A program made the translations under genes and the position numbers. Below, one piece after another: positions 1 through 11,542 of a stretch of DNA of 64,000 nt (its first letter is position 1; each line of letters opens with the position of its first letter). This DNA is from Dastarcus helophoroides. Taxonomy: Eukaryota > Arthropoda > Insecta > Coleoptera > Bothrideridae. The notes beneath the pieces are model-generated. The model was given only the letters and a program-made list of their open reading frames with translations, had not been told where the DNA came from and did no database searches. The stretch lies in assembly GCA_028583605.1 (NCBI GenBank), contig CM053333.1, positions 31,392,476 to 31,456,475 on the forward strand, written 5' to 3'.

Positions 1-237
1 GTACATTAATTTTGACATTTTCATTGAGCGGATTCTGACAACGTTTACTTGTTTTTCTTAAATGCTCATTTTCCCGAAACTGCTTCTCAATATTGCTAAG
101 GTACGTTGAGATATGGGTGGTAAATCAGGATACTTCTTTCTGAATAAACGAATAAATTCATTTGGTGTTCTTGTTCTATCTTCGTAGCCAATCATTATTA
201 AAATTTTAATCTTGTCGGTTTTAGTTAAGTACGGCAT
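1..237 (-). pseudogene. Transposase N-terminal helix-turn-helix fragment
   Basis: Reading leftward from the ATG at 237, the frame begins MPYLTKTDKIKILIMIGY and continues with RTPNEFIRLFRKKYPDLPP to about position 100. There it needs a frameshift, after which a frame with NIEKQFRENEHLRKTSK continues past the window edge. The pattern (a hydrophobic helix, an 'F..R(K)KYP' turn, then a second basic helix) resembles the N-terminal DNA-binding domain of IS630/Tc1/mariner-like transposases of the DUF4817 type, the class also seen at 3606-4125. The catalytic domain would lie outside the window. The frameshift marks it as dead. The domain call rests on pattern recognition only. Confidence 0.5.
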
Positions 238-1117
238 TTTGGTCGATTCTGTAATAAATAGTGTTTCTCACTAAACGACAAACTAATAGCCACTTCAATC
301 AATACGATACTACTCTTCTTATTTGCTTTTATTAACTTTTTTATAAGATGGTGATAAGATGTCGACCCAGTTTGACAAAAAATGTCAAGCAAATACCTTC
401 TGATACGCGATTTTTAAATTTGATGAAAATTGTATTGAGCTGGATCAGATTTCTTGATTTTTCGAATTAGTTATTAAATTTTTAAATATCTTTTAAATGA
501 CAAGAAATAAAAAATTGAAATTTAGTACGCATATGTAACTTGATATAGTCTTTAAGAATAGTCAAGAAAAAAATAGGGTTGCAATTTAAAAAAATTGTCG
601 ATGACGCCATATCTGAAATTTGAAAAGTGCTGTATAAATTTTGGTGCATCAAAAGGGCGCAAATTAATATAATAGTCGACATTGTTAAGCATATTTCCGA
701 ATTTTACTGAATTTATTCCAACTTACAGACTAGCACTGTATAAACATGATGTATGAATGAAATCAATTTCCAAATATGCACTAATGACACATCTATCAAA
801 TTGATAAAACAAAATTTTAAAATTTAGCTTCAGTTAGAAGCCGTTTTCAGGCCTATGGGATACCCAGTATATTTAAATATATCGAAAACTCCATTTTCCA
901 GAGGTAGTTGTGGAAATCCCAAAAAATACCTTTTTGCTATTTGTTCTGTAGTGTACTTTTACCAAATTTTAGCCAATTGACTTACTAAACAAGATTTTTG
1001 ATACAAATTACATTTCTTTAATCTAAACGTTATAAGGGAAAAAATTCAAAGAAAACATTGTTTTAGTTGTTGAACATGGACTTATAAACCGAAATAACAT
1101 CAACATTTTTTTCATAA
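238..1117. other. AT-rich stretch, no gene recognised
   Basis: Only short frames without recognisable motifs are present. The part nearest 237 is probably the 5' flank of the transposase fragment at the left edge. Confidence 0.5.
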
Positions 1118-1465
1118 TGTAACGAAATGTAAATTGTAGAATTTAGGGCATAAAAAAAAATTCTAGAAAGATCTGATAAGGGGAAAGCGACCGCGATAAC
1201 GAACGCGAAGCAAACGGCAGATAATCGTTCCCGAAATTTCGGCAAACGATAAGCCTTATCTGCCGGATTGTTCTAGAACCTGGAGGCCAAAACTATATAA
1301 AGCGGCTAGCTCTCCCTCGAGTCAGTTAGAGTCGGTGTAGTTAAGTAGTGATTTAACAGTTGGAAGTCAATAAGTGAGTTAATTATTCAGTTGTAGTGAT
1401 TTGAAAATAAAGTGAGTATTATTCAATTCACGTGTTAATCAATTCGAACCGATTAGCGCGTAACA
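1118..1465 (+). mobile_element. Ty3/gypsy-type solo LTR (348 bp)
   Basis: The segment starts TGTAACG and ends CGTAACA and is flanked by a perfect 4-bp direct repeat ATAA (1114-1117 and 1466-1469), the target-duplication size usual for Ty3/gypsy. It has a TATA box (TATATAA at 1294-1300) and an AATAAA signal near 1406-1411, as expected of an LTR. The same family occurs at 10145-10525 (+), at 6062-10921 (-, interrupted) and, as a fragment, at 51145-51289 (-), where it abuts a gypsy pol remnant. A recognisable central block is the GATAAGG...GCGGCCGCGATAA segment. No internal gypsy sequence adjoins it, so it is a solo LTR left by LTR-LTR recombination. Confidence 0.85.
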
Positions 1466-1469
1466 ATAA

Positions 1470-2715
1470 TTTAATAAACTTAACAATTAGATTATGTTAT
1501 GCTAGTCTGTATGTGTATTTATGGGCAATTTATCTACACAAGGAGCAAATGATACTTCTGTAATACTGTAAAGAAAATAAGTATCTACAGAAATAAATTT
1601 AAATATTTAGAATTTTCCTGATATGCTCATATACTTCACTCTTCAAGTAGCTGCATTCTTCTTACTTATTAGGTATATGTGCTGTTAATATCTGATTAAA
1701 CTGTATAAACCAAAAAACCACTTTAGATACTAAACAATTGCCACACGTCCGCGCGTTACAAACAATTAGCCTCTTGAATATGCAAATATACTATAAACAC
1801 AAATCAGTTTTGTGTAATATTTAGGCTAGGTTATGGAATTGGAATTTTGCTACTTGTCTTTATAAGTTTTTATTTGATCAGAAGAAGTAAAAAATACAAG
1901 AATGTTTTGTTGATTTTTAAATATTTACTTTATGCATCCAAAAATAGATTCCAATAATCCCAATTCTGAGCATTTGTGTAAGAATGTTAAGAGAAAACAC
2001 GACTTTTTTCTTTATTACCTAATTTCATACCTAGATACATATCTTCTGTTAAATTTCATCTAAAAACTTTTAGATTCCTGTAATATTATATTTTAGCAAA
2101 TTTATAAACTTAGTATCGAATATTAAATAAGGTTTCCAGTATCTGGTTTTTGAAAAAGATCTAAATTTTAATTTAAAATATTTTAAAATTTAAGTATGCT
2201 ATATGAATATCAAAATATGTAAAACATCTTTCTAACGTTAGTTTATAACATTTAACAACAACAAAAAAATATTAAATTTGAGAAAAGTCAAGCAAAATTA
2301 AAAATAACATACACACGGTGTGTCAGAAGAAAGGCTAAATTAGAGATTCTAGGCACCAGAGTATTATGATTGAATTCAATAATTCAACATACTTTTATAT
2401 CAATGTCGCTGGACAGATACAGTGTGTTCAAAGTTTAAATTTTATTCTAAATTTTTTTAAAATTTGAAAAAGTTTTCATAGTTTAAATATAAAAATTAGT
2501 AGTCTTGTGTCTTTTTGGCGTGAAAATTACGAATCTTAGGCTTATTTTGACCTTGTTCGTAGAGAGCCCTAGTTTCACATTAGTATTGATATAGCAGGTT
2601 ATTTAGGACATACGACACTGAAGATTATGCCTATACTATTTAGTTTTAATAAGACTTTCTTTTGGGTATAAATAGGGGCCCATCGGCGGTACATTTTAAA
2701 ATTAGTTTCATAATG
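1470..2715. other. AT-rich stretch, nothing recognised
   Basis: No convincing reading frame, RNA gene or repeat boundary was seen between the solo LTR and the next element. Confidence 0.5.
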
Positions 2716-2717
2716 TA

Positions 2718-4974
2718 CCGGGTGGCCAACTAAGAAAGGACGCCGGCTATATCTCAGCAACGAATCACTTTACAACTTTGGGGAAAAAATTTCAATAAGA
2801 AAAGTGGCCCTGAAAAATCGCTGGAAAATATTTTTAAAGTTCTAAAATGACCGGTAGATGGCATAATAGGTAAGACTGAATAGAAAATTAGGATTTTCTC
2901 GAAATTTTACCCAATTAAGGTACATGGAAAATACATGCATTGTAATCCTAGAATATTTATGATTTGTTTTGCTTTACACTTTTTGTTCTGTCTTTAAAAA
3001 TAAAGTGGTGAGGAGACGTCGAAAAAAAATTTTTTTAATTGCCATTTACTTCAGTTAGCCTTAAGGAAATTTAACAAATTTAGTCTTTATAGAAAGAGTG
3101 CTATTTAGTCTATCGACGGCACTTTCACGTGTTTTTATTTTAAAATTATTGTCGCTGCTACAGTGCGTTATATAAAATGGTAACAAATTTTGCCGTTCTT
3201 TTAAAAAAAATTAAATAGAATGATATGTCAATTTGGATATTTTAAAATAGAGAATTAAAAGCCCTAAATATCAGTAAAAATCGCAACTCGATATCTTTTG
3301 TCTAACCGAAGATATTGACAAACAAAGTTTAAGTTATAAATAATCACATAGTTTGTCTACAAAACTGGTAAAGTGGCCCTTGAAACAAGTTAACTACGAA
3401 AATGAAATAAAAAAGTGCAAATCTTTAAGGTTGCAAATGTGTTTACTACCTGCTCTACTAACTGAATTATTTCCGCTTATACAGTTCTTTATAAAATAAA
3501 AAAGTGGTTTCAGGGGACAAGATTTGTATTTCAATTTTTAAAATTAAAAAGATTTAAACAAATAAAGAAGCATTTGACATGCTAACTAACCATTTATTTC
3601 GAATGCATGAAAATGCAAGTGATGCTGCTAAATCTACGCGTGCAGTATCCCGAAAAACATAGTCAAAGTGAAAGAGTTTTCCTTCGACTGATACATCGCA
3701 TACGCACCACAGGAAATGTGCATGTTGCTGTGTTCAGAAGATAACGTAGAGGTCGCATCGAACAAAATATTATAAATGTTTTAGAATATGTGAAATTTAA
3801 TCCTCATTTAGGACAATAGCTAATGACTTGGGGCTATGCTGAACCACCGTTCAAAACCAGGTCCACGTGACAGGTAGATAGGAAGTGGAAGTCAGTTTTC
3901 TTGGCCATCCAGGTCCCCAGATCTGACTTGCCTTGATTTTAATAGATTAATATTTGTTTTTGTCAACAAGCCTACCAAAGAAAGGGCATGATCGAAAGAA
4001 TAAGAAACAATATTTAGAGGGGTTGAATGGTCAATGGTAAAAGTTAAAATTGCAGTGTTGTTCATTCGTCAGAGGATTCACTTCATGAAAATGATGGGCT
4101 GCAATCAGTTTAAACATCTAGGGCTCCAGTCAATAGAGGATATTAATTTAACATTTTTAAGGTAATGCAGTGCCTTTTTTTTACTTTTTTGAATATTAGA
4201 TTGTTTCTTCGGTTAATTTTTTAAAATTATTCACTGTTACTACTATTAGATCATTGTAGGTATGTTAATTACTTATTTTTATTATGTAAGACAAATTCTA
4301 AACCTCCTCTGATTTCGTATTCTAAATGGTAAACAACGTCATCGAGCTTTTACGTTACTGAAATTTTATTTGCCAATATCTCCGGTTAGATAAAAGATAT
4401 CGAGTTGCGGTTTTTACTGATATCTAGAACTGCCAATTCTCTATTTTAAGATATAAAAATTGACATATCTTCCTATTTAATTTGTTTTAGAAAAACGGCG
4501 AAATTTGTTACCATATTATATAACGCGCTGTAGCAACGACAATAATTTTAAAATAAAAACATATGAAAGTGCTTTCGGTAGACTAAATAACACTCTTTCT
4601 ATAGAGACTAAATTTGTTAAATTTTATTGAGGCTAACTGAAGTAAATGGTATTTAAAAAAAATTTTTTTCGACGTCTTCCCACCACTTTATTTTTAGAGA
4701 TAGAAGAAAGAGTGTAGAACAAAAACATATTGAAACTACTCTAGAATTACAATGCATGCATTTTCAATATACTTTAATTGAGCAAAATTTCGAGAAAATC
4801 CTAATTTTTTATTTAGCTTCACGTATTACGCCACCTAGCGGTCATTTTAGAACCTGAAAAATATTTTCCAGCGATTTTTAAGGGCCACTTTTCTTATTGA
4901 AATTGTTTTCTCAAAACTGTGGGATGGTTCGTTGCTGAGATATAGCCGGCGTCCTTTCTTAGTTGGCCACCCGG
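2718..4974. mobile_element. Tc1/mariner-type element with ~610-bp inverted ends
   Basis: The left end CCGGGTGGCCAACTAAGAAA and the right end are inverted copies, and TA dinucleotides flank both (2716-2717 and 4975-4976), the Tc1/mariner target signature. By eye the inverted arms run from 2718 to about 3328 and from about 4364 to 4974, with many scattered differences (roughly 85 percent identity). The interior holds a decayed transposase (3606-4125). Long inverted ends of this kind are unusual compared with the 20-30 bp of classic mariner. Confidence 0.8.
3606..4125 (+). pseudogene. Decayed transposase (DUF4817-type helix-turn-helix plus last catalytic block)
   Basis: Pieces in shifting frames are visible. 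A helix-turn-helix region includes SERVFLRLIHRIRTTGNV and NIINVLEYVKFNPH (about 3660-3820). Directly downstream, at 3902-3940, comes WPSRSPDLTCLDF, which matches the C-terminal acidic block of this transposase group (W.PRSPDL...DFF). A short end motif near 4099-4123 resembles the family's C-terminus. Several stops and frameshifts are present, and the region between the two halves, which should carry the first two catalytic aspartates, is deleted. The gene lies between the long inverted ends, as expected for the element's own transposase, and cannot be functional. Confidence 0.65.
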
Positions 4975-4976
4975 TA

Positions 4977-5934
4977 CAGAATGCCCCAAAAACATAAAGA
5001 ATATAAAATTTGTATTTTTTAATCTATATATTTTTACATTTTCCAATTCTAAGGTCACAATAAATGCAAGTTTTATCAGGGTTTACCTCTACTCAATTTT
5101 TGAAATATTTTGATTTTTGTGAAAATGTAGTAACAATTTTAAGGTTTAAATTCCCAACAGGTATTTGGCTATTAAAATCAAATTTAGGTCGAGTTCTTCT
5201 AATTGATTAGGTTTTGTGTTGCACATGTAAACAATTTACTAGTGTATACCGGGTGTCCTAACATTATGATCAAATATTTACAAATTTTAAACGCTAATTA
5301 TAATTTGTTTATTTTAAATAGACCACCCTGTATTTTGTCAGCATTAGTTGTAGAATTTAATTATCTATCAAATACTGTTACACTTCTCTATTGTTAACTG
5401 TTGGTATTTTTATGGAAAACGCTTATTTTCAAATGGAAAGCATATTTTAGCAAATTTAATACTTATCAAATCAGCTATGAAAGGGTATTTTCAAAAATTA
5501 AAACCACTTGTAATAAACAACAGATTAAAAAAAAGGTTTCATAATCATCATTTAAACTGTCAAATCTTCTGGACTAATTTAAACAAGCAAAAAAGGAGTT
5601 GCAAATACATCAAATACTACTGGTCTAAATATATGTGGCATAAAATGACGGACCTTTGACTCTAAATAAAAACGTAATCTCTTTTGAAGACCCTTAGCAA
5701 TATGTGTCCGACATGATCCTTGAAATCATCTGATATTACTAAAAGTGTGTCAAAATTAATGTTTATTACATGTTCTCATTAAGAAAAAATCGGTGAATAC
5801 AAGTTAGGCGATCGTGGGAGTCAATTATAAAACTCATGTCTTGTGATCTAATGATTACCGAGATGAACATTTGAAAGTTCTTCGACTTCACGCCACTAGA
5901 CCCGTATATTTTGCGATATACATATCTTGACCAT
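4977..5934. other. AT-rich stretch with a small mariner-like relic
   Basis: From 5248 to about 5331 a short piece runs from CCGGGTGTCC to ACCACCCTGTA, resembling the collapsed ends of a small Tc1/mariner-type non-autonomous element. Nothing else is recognisable. Confidence 0.35.
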
Positions 5935-6224
5935 ATAAAAATAAACAAATATTTCGATTTGTCATGAGAAGAAACCTTTTTAACATAAACTTGAAAACAG
6001 TTACCAAAAAAATATACAAATTTATTAAAAATAAAACAGCAAAAATTTTATTATTTAATATTGTTACGGGCTTATCGGTTCGAATTGTGAATTACACCAC
6101 TTTATTACCAAACTTACCTTTGATCAGTGGCGGCTCGCGTATAGGCACTGTGGAACTGCAGCACCCCCAATTCCGCTTACGAGTTTTTTCTCAAAATTTT
6201 CCGAAGACTTTTCCTTAAACCATC

Positions 6225-7170
6225 TTTTGTAGAGATTTTAAATTTTCTCTGATTTCTTTTTATAGAAATGTCAAGTTTCTTTTACGAAGTTACGGGATTT
6301 TAAAATCTATTTTAATATTTTTTTCTAATTTTTGTACAAATTTTGAGAAAATAATTAAAATTTCAAAATAACATCTAAATCAAACTCTTCTTGCATTTTA
6401 ATATTTCTCTAAAAAAATTAACAGCGAATACTCGAGTTTTCACCTGAAATCTTAATTTCAACTTTTTTGTATAAAAATTTTGAGTTACTTCTAGATATGT
6501 CGATTTATTTAAGAAAATTTTAATTTTTTTTACTATGAAGTTTCCACTTTTCCTAGATATTTTATAAAAACAAATTTGTTCTAGATTCCTATTTTTTCTG
6601 AAAATTTAGTCCTTAAAATTTCTTTTGGAAATTTCAATCTCTCCAGATTTTTTTATGTTCCTCTAATTTGATTTAAAACTATCAAGTTTTTTCACTAAAA
6701 GTTGACATTTCATAGTTCATTTTATTTTTTAATTTTGATAAAAATGTTTAGCAAAAAACCCTGAAATTTCTATAAAAATGTCAACATTTTGGAAAAAACA
6801 AGAATTTTTAAGAAAAAATTTAATTTTCATCTACTTTCGCATTTCGATATTTTTCTAAAATGAAATAACAACCGACTCTTGGATTATTTTCGTAAAATTT
6901 CAATTTCAATCCTTTTATAAAGATATTTCAAATTTTTTCTGAAATTTCAATTTTCTCTAAGAAGTCATGATTTTTTTCCCATGAAATTTGTGTTTTTCTC
7001 TTAACATTTTATATAAAGGAATTTTTTTTAAATTCCGACTTTTGCAAAAAATTTTGTTTTGTAAAAATTTTGATTTCTCTAATTTGTTTTAGAAATGTTA
7101 AAGTTTTTCACGAAATGTTAATATTTTAAAGCTCCTTTTATTTTATAATTTTGATAAGAAACTGAAAATT
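6225..7170. repeat. Degenerate T-rich low-complexity block
   Basis: Short words such as TTTTCTCT, AAATTTC and AAAATTTT recur with irregular spacing. The plus strand is T-biased. It mirrors the A-biased block 7590-10130, so the interior of the hAT-like element has a strand switch, as if built from inverted copies of one simple sequence. No fixed period could be defined by eye. Confidence 0.6.
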
Positions 7171-7177
7171 ATTAAGT

Positions 7178-7575
7178 ACTAGCTGGCTCTGGCGAACTTT
7201 GTACCACCTCAGAATTAATAAATATCGTGTTAACTCATTAGCTGAATGAAATTTCACATTAAAATATATAATACGGTCGTCCGTTTGCAGGTGAATCCTA
7301 CGCGAAAAACCGCTAACAACGGGCCATAATCAAAACAGATACAGTGCCATCTACTGGAAACTGATTACAACACATTTACGGTTACTGTAGGTTGCAGTAC
7401 ATTTCTGTCATGTTCCTGTTATGAATTAGAGATGGCGCTGTACACGGACTCCTTATAAAACATGTGAATTTTTTCAATACTTTAGTCTTTATTCTGCTAT
7501 TCGAGGCCGAAGCAAAGAACATAAAAATCCGTTGAGCCGTTCTGGAGTTATAAATGGTGTAACTAACACGACTTT
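7178..7575 (+). mobile_element. RTE-like 3' end or SINE with RTE-type tail
   Basis: The block begins ACTAGCTGGCTCTGGCGAAC and ends near ATCCGTTGAGCCGTTCTGGA followed by GTTATAAATGGTGTAACTAAC. Both motifs resemble the conserved 3' region of RTE-clade LINEs and their SINEs in insects (recalled, not searched). It is of more mixed composition than the AT-rich DNA on both sides. No clear target duplication was found. Confidence 0.4.
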
Positions 7576-7589
7576 GTTACATTTATATT

Positions 7590-10130
7590 GATAAATTTAG
7601 AGAAAATAGAATCCATAGAAATCAGAAAACTTTGAGAAAAATATTGAAACTTCAAGAAAAAATGAACCTTGTAAATCTTTTGCAATTTAATTTTCTCTAA
7701 AAAATTACTACTACTGTAGTACCAAAGAAAATTCTGAATCAAAATTTCCAATTTTTCTAAAAATGTTAAATTTATTCTTAAAATTGTAAAGTTCAAATTT
7801 AAAGAATAAGAGCAAATTTTGAAGAAAAAGCAGACAATATTTCTAGAAAAAATTTAAATTTCTTATTTGTATACAAAATTTTTGAAATAAAGAACAATTT
7901 AGGAATCAAAGATAAAAGAAGAAAAATAAATTAAATGTCAAAAATATTCTTAAAATTTCGACTTTTAAAGTGGGAATTATTGAAATTTTCGAGAAAAAGA
8001 TTCAACATTTGAAAAAAAGCCTCAAAGCTTATAAAATAAAAACAATCAAAATGTTGCAAAAAATTAATCAATAATTTAATGCTTGAAGATTTTGAGATTA
8101 AAATTTAAATTTTAATAATTTATTTGTACATAAACTGCAAGATTTTTTTTGAAATTTGTTTTAAAGCTTCGCACAGTTTTAAAAATCGAAATTTTTGTTA
8201 GCAGGAGTAATATTTATTTTAATATAATGAATACTAAATATAATAATACGAAAAAATTTAAATTTAAAAAGAAAAAATTACCAGTTATAAAAAATAAAGC
8301 CAAAGTTTTCAAAAAAAACAAAATTTGGAAAAAGGTAAAATTTTTAAAAATTTCGAAATTTTCATAGAAAATCAAATTTCCAAAAGAAAATAACAATTTT
8401 GAAAAAACTTAATAAGGCAAAATTCTGGAAAAATATCGAAATTTAAAATAAATTGCAGAATTTTTAATTAAGTTTTCAAAGAAGCTGAATTTTTTAATAT
8501 TGGAGAAAACTCAAAATAATCAAAAAATTCGTACTTAATTATCAAAAAGGTTGAAATTTTGAAAAGGTAAAATTTTGGAAAAAGTCGACATTTTGAGTAG
8601 TTCAAATTTAAAATAAAAACTCTTTTTTTTTAAGTTGAAGATTTAATTGGAAATGTTCAAAAAAATTATAAATAATATTTTGAAAACAGTTCGAACCTCT
8701 AAAAAAAAGGTCAAGTTTTCAAATAGAGTCGAAATCTTTATAAAAATTCGAAATTTTACGAATTAGTCGAAAACTTCAAAATGAGTTTTTAAGAAATGTC
8801 TCACTTAAAAGAAAATCAAAATTTTTAAATAGAGGATCGACAGATTACAAAGAATGTTGAAATTTTGAAAACAGTTGAATATAAAAAAATAATCAAAATT
8901 TTTAAATGCTCTAAAAATTTTTAATTTTGAAAAATGGCTAAAATTTTGAAAAATTCAAACATTGGAAAAAACGAAATTTTCAACAAAGTGGGAATTAAAA
9001 AAAGTCGAAAATTTTAGCAAAGTGAAGATTTAAGAAATGGTTAAAATTTTCAAAAAGGAGTCAAAATTTGTTTAAACCTTGAACTTTCTAAATTTTGAGA
9101 AATATACGAAATATATAAAAAAATTAAGGATGAGGCAAACATTTTCAAAAACTTTCAAATTTCCAAAAGAAGTTAAAATTTTGAAAATGAAGAAATTTTC
9201 AAACAAATAGATCGAAATTTTATAGTCCAAATTAAAAAAAAATATATCAAACCTTTGAAAAAGTAGACACATTCAAAAGAGAATTATCAAGTTTTCAACG
9301 TTTTAAACAATTAAAATATGTTCACTCAAATTATCAATAAAAACCAAATTTTTCGAAGCCGGAATGTTGAAAACAAGTCAAAAATTATCAGATAGGTCGA
9401 GGTTCTCAAAAGTCGAAGTACTGAGAATTTAAAAGTTTGGAAAAGTTTAAATTTTTGGTAGTTAAAATTTAGAACCAAAGTTGAAGATTTTTCAAAAAAG
9501 ATTGAAATTTTAGGTTAACAAAATTAAAATTTTGAAAAAATGCTAAACTTTTCATAAAACGTCAAGATTTAAATACAAAACGAAATTTTGAAAAAATTTC
9601 TAAAATTAAAAAGTAGCCAAATTTTAAAAAAAACAAAAATAGTCGAAAATGTGAAAAATGTCGACACTTTGCAAAAAGAGTCGAAATTTTAAAAAATGTT
9701 TGACATGAAAAAAACAGTCGAAATTATTAAGAATCGAAATTTTCAATAAAAATATTTTAATTTTTCAAAAAAAAATGAAATTTTGAAAAAGATTCAAAGG
9801 TTAAAAAGTCAAATGTCCAGTTTTAAAAAAAAATACATTTTCAGAAAAAATTAAAATTTTCAGTGGTTAAAAATTTTGAAAAAATGTACTTAATTTTCAA
9901 AAAAATACAAAAAAAGCACCGTAAAGAGTATATAGAGATTTTCGGAAAAGTCAATATTTAAAAATAAAATAAAGTTGAAATTACAAAAAAAAAGTCTAAA
10001 TTTTGGAATACAATCGAAATTTGGAAAAAATCCAGCATCTCAAAAACCCGACATTATTTAAAAATGTTCAGTGTCAAGTTTTCTAAGAAATCTAAAATTT
10101 TCTAAAAGTTACATATTGAAAATGTTGAAG
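7590..10130. repeat. Degenerate A-rich low-complexity block
   Basis: Words like GAAATTTTGAAAAA, AAAGTCGAAA and AAATTTTCAAA recur for 2.5 kb with an A bias on the plus strand. Short lysine- or phenylalanine-rich frames here (for example around 8149-8367) are by-products of composition, not genes. Confidence 0.65.
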
Positions 10131-10144
10131 TTTTAAAAAGTTTT

Positions 10145-10525
10145 TGTAACGCAACGTTAATAGATGGAATAGAATTTAGAATAGAATTGTAGAATTTAGT
10201 AAACAAACAAAGTTTCTAGAAGGATCTGATAAGGGGAAAGCGGCCGCGATAACGAAACAAACGGCAGATAAGCGTTCCCGAAATTTCGGCAAACGATAAG
10301 CCTTATCTGCCGGATTGTTCTAGAACCTGGATGCCAAAACTAAATAAGGCGGTCAGCTTTCCTTCGAGTCAGTTAGTTAGAGTCAGTGTAATTAGTGAGT
10401 TAGTAGAAGTCAATAATAAGGGAGTTAATTGTTCAATTGTGGTGATCCAAGTTTAGTTTAATAATAAAGCGGGTGTTATTTTCAATTCACGTGTGACTGA
10501 ATTCGAACCGATAAAATCCGTAAGA
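10145..10525 (+). mobile_element. Ty3/gypsy LTR inserted inside the hAT-like element
   Basis: It begins TGTAACGCAACG and matches the LTR at 1118-1465 along its length, including the GCGGCCGCGATAA block and an AATAAA signal. The 3' end is slightly changed (CCGTAAGA instead of CCGTAACA). Poly-T flanks make a TTTT target duplication plausible but not provable. It is the youngest layer here: an LTR in a hAT-like element in another LTR of the same family. Confidence 0.8.
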
Positions 10526-11428
10526 ATTTTGACGAAATCGACATTTTGGATCAAACATAAAACGCTAAACATTGTCGCAGCACCCCCATTTTTTTTGGCT
10601 ACGAGCCGCCACTGCCTTTGATTACCACAATTGAACAATTAACTCATTTATTATTAACTTCTACTAACTCACTAATTACACTGACTCTAACTGACTTACT
10701 CGAGGGAAAGCTGACCGCCTTTTATAGTTTTGGCCCCCGGCTTCTAGAACTTTTCGGCAAATAAGGCTTATCGTTCCCGAAATTTCTGGAACGCTTATCT
10801 GCCATTTGTTTCGTTATCGCGGCCGCTTTCCCCTTATCAGATCCTTCTAGAAACTTTTTTTATTTACTAAATTATACAATTCTATTCTAAATTCTATTCC
10901 ATCTATTTACATTGCGTTACAATATATTATTTATTTTGGATTATATTTTAAACATTTAAACTGTGAGGTAATCTATATCTTGGTTAAATTATGGGTATCA
11001 AATTAAAGGCCATTTTATATCGTGTTCAATGTATAAAGTTATTTTCAGAAAACAATGCAAATAAAAGGACCAAATTCGCAATTAAAATATAATACCAGAT
11101 GTAAGAAATAACTGTATAGAAACAAAATAAATAAAATCCTGTTTTTGCTCCAAATATCAATTTTTGACTCAAAATCTTGAATTACGACTAAGCAATTTTA
11201 TTTTACTACTATTTTTATCATCGAATTCTTTGCATTTTCGATTTTTTTTAATTCCGATTTCTTTTTTTTTAAATTTATATTTCCAAGTATTATTAACTTT
11301 CCTTTTTCGAAATTCAGAAATTTGTCGACTTTGTGCTTACGGTTTTAGGTTTTTTTCCTATTATTTTGGCTATAAACCTAAAGATTTAGGTCTTCCTTTT
11401 GATAGGCAAAACTTAATAATTAATTGTT

Positions 11429-11542
11429 CTATTAATGCACAGACCAATAGGTTTGAACATTTATTAGATTCGAGGTTTGGAAACCAAATACCGGTTTCGA
11501 TCTTGTTAGATCTCGTCAGTTTGGTATATCCAACTCGAATGC
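11429..11542 (-). mobile_element. Hammerhead repeat family C, copy 1 (partial)
   Basis: Starting CTATTAATGCACAGACC, this piece matches the first ~110 bp of the unit seen complete at 19205-19580. It follows AATTGTT in repeat R; the same AATTGTT follows the copy at 19205-19595. So these two pieces may be the ends of one insertion later split by other DNA. Confidence 0.65.
11467..11542 (-). ncRNA. Hammerhead ribozyme, family C copy 1
   Basis: On the minus strand the core is CTGACGA, stem II GATCT-AACA-AGATC, then GAAA, stem III ACC...GGT and a U cleavage base. Stem I pairs ATTCGAG with CTCGAAT, and TTGG with CCAA around an internal loop, the arrangement of a type I hammerhead with loop contacts. 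All conserved core positions are present. Compared with the copy at 19241 (ATTCGAA/TTCGAAT), one stem I pair has changed on both sides (G-C versus A-U), a compensatory change. Activity is predicted, not shown. Confidence 0.8.

Larger units (their letters stand above)
6125..10614. mobile_element. 4.5 kb hAT-like non-autonomous element
   Basis: The ends are CAGTGGCGGCTCG and its inverted copy CGAGCCGCCACTG, flanked by a perfect 8-bp direct repeat CCTTTGAT (6117-6124 and 10615-10622). An 8-bp duplication with CA...TG ends points to the hAT superfamily, although no transposase is present to confirm it. GCAGCACCCCCA lies just inside both ends, in the same orientation at each. The body is almost entirely degenerate AT-rich repeat, plus an RTE/SINE-like piece (7178-7575) and a gypsy LTR (10145-10525) inserted later. 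Confidence 0.8.
6062..10921 (-). mobile_element. Ty3/gypsy solo LTR split by a hAT-like element
   Basis: On the plus strand the LTR starts TGTTACGGGC and ends GCGTTACA. The flanks are a 4-bp repeat ATAT (6058-6061 and 10922-10925). Removing the inserted element (6125-10614) and one copy of its 8-bp target duplication leaves about 360 bp that matches the LTRs at 1118 and 10145 in reverse. The paralogous site in R copy 2, near 50800, lacks this LTR, which confirms the boundaries independently. Confidence 0.85.

Noticed and set aside
5248..5331. Small complete mariner-type MITE
   Set aside because: The ends are not convincing inverted repeats and the target TA is not clear on both sides.
8149..9272. 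Lysine-rich and phenylalanine-rich open frames in the A-rich block
   Set aside because: Composition by-products of AAA/TTT-rich simple sequence inside the hAT-like element.
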